A stretch of DNA of 64,000 nt from CAZMSD01 sp964568855 (lineage in GTDB: Bacteria; CAIWAD01). Below, one piece after another: positions 60,222-64,000 of this stretch. Under the pieces are notes generated by a model. The model was given only the letters and a program-made list of their open reading frames with translations. It was not told the origin of the DNA and made no database searches. The position numbers were made by a program, and so were the translations under genes. The stretch covers positions 26,902-90,901 of the forward strand of contig CAZMSD010000011.1 of the NCBI GenBank assembly GCA_964568855.1. Reading direction: 5' to 3'. Within the stretch, counting starts at the first letter, position 1. The number at the start of each line of letters is the position of its first letter.

Positions 60222-62876
60222 TCAACTCCGATTCGATGCCAGCGGCAGGTCCACATAGAAGCTGGTTCCGACTCCCTCTTCGCTCTCCACTGAAATACGC
60301 CCCTCGTGCGCCGTGACGATGTTGTAGACCACGGCCAGGCCGATGCCGTGCCCGTTGCGGAAGAAGCTCTCCTGGTGCTGGAAGATGCGCGGCAGGTCCT
60401 CGGTCTTGATGCCCACGCCGTCGTCGCGCACGGAGATGCGCAGCATCCGTCGTGGTTCGTCGCCGGAGTCGGCCACAACCCGTGCGCCGACGTCGATGCG
60501 TCCCTCCCCCTGCACGGCCTTGAGACTGTTGTCCAGCAGGTTGACCAGCACAGTCAGCAGGTGATACTCGTCGGCTTGTATATGCGGCAGGCCCTCCTCC
60601 AGGTCGAGTGCCAGGACCACGTCCGAGCCCAGGTTGCGCTCGCGGTAGCGCTGGACGTTCTTCAACAGGAAGCGCGAGGGATCCAGCGGCCGGGGTTTCA
60701 CCCTGCGCTCGCTCAGCTCCAGGAACTCGTGGATGATCTGGTCGATCTCCAGGGCGGTGTCCAGCACGGCGCGGTGGCTGCTTTCCATCCGTTCCCGTTC
60801 CAGGTGGCCCTTGCGCAGGCGGATCAGGGCGTTTTCCGCCGCGAAGCGGATACGCTGCAGCGGACTCTTCAGGCGGTGGGCCGTGTTCTGCGCCATGAAG
60901 GACCAGATGGTCCGGCGGGTCCTCTCCAGGTGGTGCGTAATGTCCTGCAGGATCAGCGCCCGCCCGTAGCGCGATCCCCCGGAGCGCATCGAGTCCAGCC
61001 GGAACTGGAAACTCACCGGCTGGTTATCCTCCAGCAGGTCAACGGTGCCCGATGTCTCACCATTGGCAAACACCCTTTGGAACAGGGGCTTGAGCAGATC
61101 GGGAAGAGCGAGATTCTGCAGGTGCTGCCTGCGTGTGACACCCCGGTGTGGACCTCCGGCGAGTTCCGGATTCGGCCCGGAATCCGTACCACCCGTGTGT
61201 CTCAGCAGGCAGCGGAAGCGCTCGTTCATGGCGCGGATGCGATCCTGGGAGTCCAGGATCAGGATGGCCTCGGGCGAATGGCGGAAGAGCGCATCCACCG
61301 CGGCTCGCTGGAAACGCCAGCGGCGGTAGAGCACGAAGACATAGAGCAGCATCCAGGCGAAGAGCGTGGCGATGCCTGAAACCACACTGTAATACAGGAG
61401 CTGCGAACGCTTGACCCAGTAGCCGGTGAAGGAGCCCGCCTGTGAATTGAGGATCCAGTAGCGCTCACCGCCCAAAGAATAGTCACGGAAGACGCCGTAC
61501 AGAGGTCCCTCCGCAATTACGTCGGCGGAAAGGATCTTCATCCGATCATTGACCAGGACCAGGCGGCCTGATGTCGTTCCCAGCACGAAACAGGGTCCCA
61601 GCATCTTGCCCGGTAAGTGATGAGCGTTGGGGATCGAACCGATCACCCAGGCCGCCTCCCCCAGGTCCAGCGAGCCGGCTATTTCAAGCTTGTCGTTGTA
61701 TAGGACAAATCGTTCGTCTTCATCGTCTCCCAGGATGTAACACATGGATCGGGAGTCACCGGGAACAGGAGCCATCAAGACAGAGCTGAAACCCACCGTC
61801 TGCGTCGAATCGATGATTTCATAATTCGCCACCGAACGAACCTCGATGAAATCATTGATGGGATTTGATCCGGTTACATCACGCGAGGTAATGATGAACA
61901 ACTCCGGGTGGTCCGGAACGAGCAGCAGACGTTGCTCCGTCCACTGGTTTTCTCCGCGCACAAAGGTTGTCGGTGGTGCCAGAAGCTCGCCGGAGAGGTC
62001 GAGTTTCAGCAGCCAGTGATGCCAGTCATCCATTCCATTGGCGGTGATGCCGATGTGGGGCGAGCCCGTTAGCACGAAGATGCCGGCCAGGCGACCATCC
62101 TCGCGAATGGCTTCAATACTCTTGACGTCCGCGGCGAGTTCGTAGCGCCACAACTCCTTCCAGGTGGCGAGGTTATACATCCGGATCTGGTAGCGGTTCT
62201 TCCGCGTGTCACGATGCTCCCAGTAGAGCGAGACAAACACCTCCAGGCCCGGTTCGGCGGGATTCAGGTCCTCGAGAAAGAAGATCCTGCCCTCATGGTC
62301 GAAGTAACCGGGATCGTTGAACTCGTTCTCGAAAATCCGACTGCCCCAGTCGCCCGGCTGGGGGGTCGCGCTCGGATCTTCCACTATGTGTGCGGAGAAG
62401 TAATGTCCCGCTCCCCGAACTCTCCGCCAGTCGCGACCTTCGAAGTGCTTGAAGTAGAGTAGTCGGGCCGGTCTTTCACCGAAGTGCAGGAACAGCACGA
62501 TCTCAGCGTAGCCGTCGGCACCGCGGGCAATGATGGGCGGGCTGATGCGAACAGTAGAGTCCGTCGTGTTCCAGCAGGGCGGCAGGACGTCGCGGGTTTC
62601 GATGTCGTGGATGTAGACCCAGGAGCGGTCGGGCGCATCATTGCCTATCTCAAGCCGCACGGGCACGGAGGTGGTGTCTGACACGAAGAAAGGATACGCG
62701 GAGATCGGCGAGTCGATACCCGTGAAGATCGTCTGGAAGCTGTAGGGATACTTCTGGGGATCCTTGAGTGTCACCGCGGCGGCCTGCTCGCTCAAGTGGA
62801 GCAGGACCAGGACCGCCGTGAGGACCGGCAGGAGGATGCTGGCGGCGATGATGGTTCTGCGAAGAAGGGCGCTCAC
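60222..62876 (-). CDS. Membrane sensor histidine kinase with large periplasmic domain
   Basis: The 884-residue product has an N-terminal membrane helix (IIAASILLPVLTAVLVLL) and a periplasmic region of about 460 residues with beta-propeller-like repeats. A second membrane helix (VVSGIATLFAWMLLYVFVLY) and a PAS-like domain (AVDALFRHSPEAILILDSQDRIRAMNERF) follow. The kinase core has an H-box NTAHRLKSPLQRI with His in the usual place, N-box LVNLLDNSLKAV, and G-boxes DDGVGI and GHGIGLAVVYNIV. It is the partner of the sigma-54 regulator just downstream. The stimulus is unknown, but the size of the sensor suggests a polymer or protein signal in the periplasm. Confidence 0.9.
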   Translation of the reverse strand: MSALLRRTIIAASILLPVLTAVLVLLHLSEQAAAVTLKDPQKYPYSFQTIFTGIDSPISAYPFFVSDTTSVPVRLEIGNDAPDRSWVYIHDIETRDVLPPCWNTTDSTVRISPPIIARGADGYAEIVLFLHFGERPARLLYFKHFEGRDWRRVRGAGHYFSAHIVEDPSATPQPGDWGSRIFENEFNDPGYFDHEGRIFFLEDLNPAEPGLEVFVSLYWEHRDTRKNRYQIRMYNLATWKELWRYELAADVKSIEAIREDGRLAGIFVLTGSPHIGITANGMDDWHHWLLKLDLSGELLAPPTTFVRGENQWTEQRLLLVPDHPELFIITSRDVTGSNPINDFIEVRSVANYEIIDSTQTVGFSSVLMAPVPGDSRSMCYILGDDEDERFVLYNDKLEIAGSLDLGEAAWVIGSIPNAHHLPGKMLGPCFVLGTTSGRLVLVNDRMKILSADVIAEGPLYGVFRDYSLGGERYWILNSQAGSFTGYWVKRSQLLYYSVVSGIATLFAWMLLYVFVLYRRWRFQRAAVDALFRHSPEAILILDSQDRIRAMNERFRCLLRHTGGTDSGPNPELAGGPHRGVTRRQHLQNLALPDLLKPLFQRVFANGETSGTVDLLEDNQPVSFQFRLDSMRSGGSRYGRALILQDITHHLERTRRTIWSFMAQNTAHRLKSPLQRIRFAAENALIRLRKGHLERERMESSHRAVLDTALEIDQIIHEFLELSERRVKPRPLDPSRFLLKNVQRYRERNLGSDVVLALDLEEGLPHIQADEYHLLTVLVNLLDNSLKAVQGEGRIDVGARVVADSGDEPRRMLRISVRDDGVGIKTEDLPRIFQHQESFFRNGHGIGLAVVYNIVTAHEGRISVESEEGVGTSFYVDLPLASNRS

Positions 62877-62987
62877 CGGACACTCTTTCCATTATATGGA
62901 GAAGTCATCCGCCCGTGTTGGCTTTTCGGAAAGTGATGACCCCATCCCATGGTAATCACACCGGCTCCTTGCTGCGAATCCCTCGCC

Positions 62988-63003
62988 TGCAAATGCCGCG
63001 CCG
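62988..63003 (-). promoter_or_regulatory. Sigma-54 promoter of the sensor-kinase gene
   Basis: On the minus strand CGGCGCGGCATTTGCA has GG and GC ten bases apart and a consensus TTGCA. It is weaker in the -24 part than the others. Transcription would start near 62977, about 100 bases before the ATG. Confidence 0.6.
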
Positions 63004-63156
63004 GATTGGGTAGCTGCAGGGGTGTTGCATCACGTTGTTTTCCCGGAGGATTGAGATGAAGCCTGTTCAGCCTGTTCGGAACCACTGCCACGTCATCTCG
63101 TCCTCAGGATGATCCGGAGATGCCGGGATTCATACTCGATGAATCTTCAAGAAAGG

Positions 63157-63169
63157 TCAAGTGGGTTGA
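63157..63169. promoter_or_regulatory. Dyad upstream of the kinase promoter (copy 3)
   Basis: TCAAGTGGGTTGA, followed by AAAAA, is the third copy of the dyad and lies about 155 bases upstream of the kinase promoter. Confidence 0.55.
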
Positions 63170-63383
63170 GAAAAATGGAACACCTGCTGTTGGTTTCTTC
63201 ATGGACAGACGAAATTGTGATCCAGAACTGCTTGTATCAGCTTTACACTGGATCCATTGAGGTCCATCATGGACTCGCACATCAAACCTGGTCTGGCACG
63301 CAGTTAGAAGTGGACCCCAAAATCCGGACAGCAGCCTAAGTGTATATTCTTGGGCCAATCTCCCCTGTTGAAAGGAGAGAAAG

Positions 63384-63665
63384 ATGTGCCGGAAACGCCG
63401 GAATCACTCAGCCACGTTCAAGGCCAAGGTGGCTCTTCAGGCCCTGAAGGGCGATCAGACACTGGCCGAGATCGCGGAGCAGTACGACATCCACCCCAAT
63501 CAGGTGCAGACCTGGCGTCACCAGCTGTTGGATCAAGCCGCTGACCTGTTTGCCAGCAAGGCTTCCAAGCGGAAGGTCCAGGCAGACGAAATTCGGGATC
63601 TGCACGCCAAGATCGGCCAATTGACGGTGGAGCGAGATTTTTTAGCAGGAGTGCTCGGTCGTTGA
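63384..63665 (+). CDS. IS3-family transposase OrfA
   Basis: The 93-residue product has the helix-turn-helix of IS3 OrfA proteins (FKAKVALQALKGDQTLAEIAEQYDIHPNQVQTWR), followed by a leucine-zipper-like helix (IRDLHAKIGQLTVERDFLAGVL). It binds the ends of the element. Near the end, the slippery heptamer T TTT TTA (63638-63644) sits in the right phase for a -1 frameshift, which would fuse OrfA to OrfB. Confidence 0.88.
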   Translation: MCRKRRNHSATFKAKVALQALKGDQTLAEIAEQYDIHPNQVQTWRHQLLDQAADLFASKASKRKVQADEIRDLHAKIGQLTVERDFLAGVLGR

Positions 63666-63964
63666 CCAGAACCGAGCGAAAGGCTCACGTGACACGGGAT
63701 GCTGACTTGTCGATCCTGCGCCAGTGCGACTTGCTGGCTCTCAGCCGGTCGACGATCTATGCCCAGCCATCGTCGGATCCGGATCTGGCTCTGCTGCAGC
63801 AGATCGATGAGTTGCATCTGACGCTTCCGTTCTACGGCAGTCGGCGTATTCGCGATGAGTTGTGCAAAGGCGGGATTCGGATCAACCGCAAGAAGGTCCA
63901 ACGATTGATGCAAATTCTTGGGATTCAAGCTGTTGGACCCAAGCCGTCCACTGATATAGAGTGA
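63662..63964 (+). pseudogene. IS3-family transposase OrfB, N-terminal fragment
   Basis: The 100-residue fragment has the OrfB HTH_21-type N-terminus, with LLALSRSTIYAQP and YGSRRIRDELCKGGIRINRKKVQRLM. After VGPKPS the sequence departs from the family and stops at TGA 63962-63964, before the DDE integrase core. Without that core it cannot catalyse transposition. Confidence 0.85.
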
Positions 63965-64000
63965 CCTTTCTCAAGCCCGTGTTCCGGGTTTCTCATTTCC

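Larger units (their letters stand above)
4549..60567. repeat. Dispersed 7-mer GTGATAC (both orientations)
   Basis: Copies read by eye include 4549, 11825, 13792, 15527, 16174, 16434, 16654, 20461, 22893, 23031, 23156, 24604, 26043, 26364, 27667, 29447, 31687, 37798, 39394, 43904, 45155, 46293, 47958, 49568, 51116, 51539, 54630, 56025, 57114, 58381, 58640, 60139 and 60561. Most are inside genes. About five would be expected from base composition. The entry covers the span from first to last copy. Confidence 0.65.
63311..63964 (+). mobile_element. IS3-family insertion sequence, truncated
   Basis: The left end appears to begin at about 63311 with TGGACCCCAAAATCCGGACA, which has the look of an IS3-family terminal repeat. 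orfA and the start of orfB follow. The orfB frame ends after about 100 codons, far short of the usual 270-290, and no right end or DDE core is present. The element is therefore broken near 63950. Confidence 0.75.

Overview
This is a roughly 60-63% GC bacterial chromosome segment that spans the replication-initiation region. The order HU - selD - dnaA - dnaN - recF - dciA - gyrB - gyrA occupies 28.3-40.2 kb. The lineage looks like a Gram-negative of the FCB side of the tree, for example a candidate phylum such as Krumholzibacteriota, Eisenbacteria or Latescibacterota. I infer this from a PorU-like C25 peptidase with a FlgD-type C-terminal Ig domain, PorV/FadL-like barrels, many lipoproteins with Fn3-like domains, and an XPB-type helicase. 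I cannot name the species.

Layout. 0-0.5 kb: the end of a secreted beta-helix protein. 0.6-4.3 kb: a PduL-like phosphotransacylase and a CoA-acylating aldehyde dehydrogenase that carries a probable microcompartment-targeting tail, then a pteridine-reductase-like SDR and an FmdB zinc ribbon. 4.3-7.1 kb: an inverted-repeat element and a secreted S9 glutamyl-endopeptidase-like enzyme. 7.4-16.3 kb: a minus-strand envelope cluster (PorU-like, PorV-like, Fn3 lipoprotein, SLBB protein, barrel, lipoprotein). 16.4-23.4 kb: XPB helicase, two small proteins, an amidohydrolase, and a MutL-like ATPase with a partner protein. 23.5-28.3 kb: envelope proteins and an alkaline phosphatase. 28.3-40.2 kb: the origin block, in which selD needs an in-frame UGA read as selenocysteine. 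40.2-43.2 kb: a Fic protein behind a cluster of GTATAAT repeats, and an Ig/Fn3 lipoprotein.

43.3-63.2 kb is the most interesting part. Seven intergenic sequences fit the sigma-54 promoter consensus (GG-N10-GC with good flanks). They lie before a metallophosphoesterase, an RtcB2-type RNA ligase, a membrane-anchored ClpB-like AAA+ protein fused to a release-factor-2-like region without the GGQ domain, an operon of HExxH protein / tandem SPOUT methyltransferase / ADP-ribosylglycohydrolase, a VWA protein, and both genes of a sigma-54-type two-component system. Three copies of a dyad (TCAA-N5-TTGA) lie 75-160 bp upstream of four of these promoters and look like activator sites. I read this as a candidate sigma-54-controlled RNA-repair / ribosome-rescue regulon. 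The promoters and domains are visible in the sequence. The joint function is inference.

The window ends in a truncated IS3-family element. A 7-mer, GTGATAC, recurs about 33 times on both strands, mostly inside genes and often through the rare Ile codon ATA. This is several times more than base composition predicts. No tRNA, rRNA or CRISPR array was seen.
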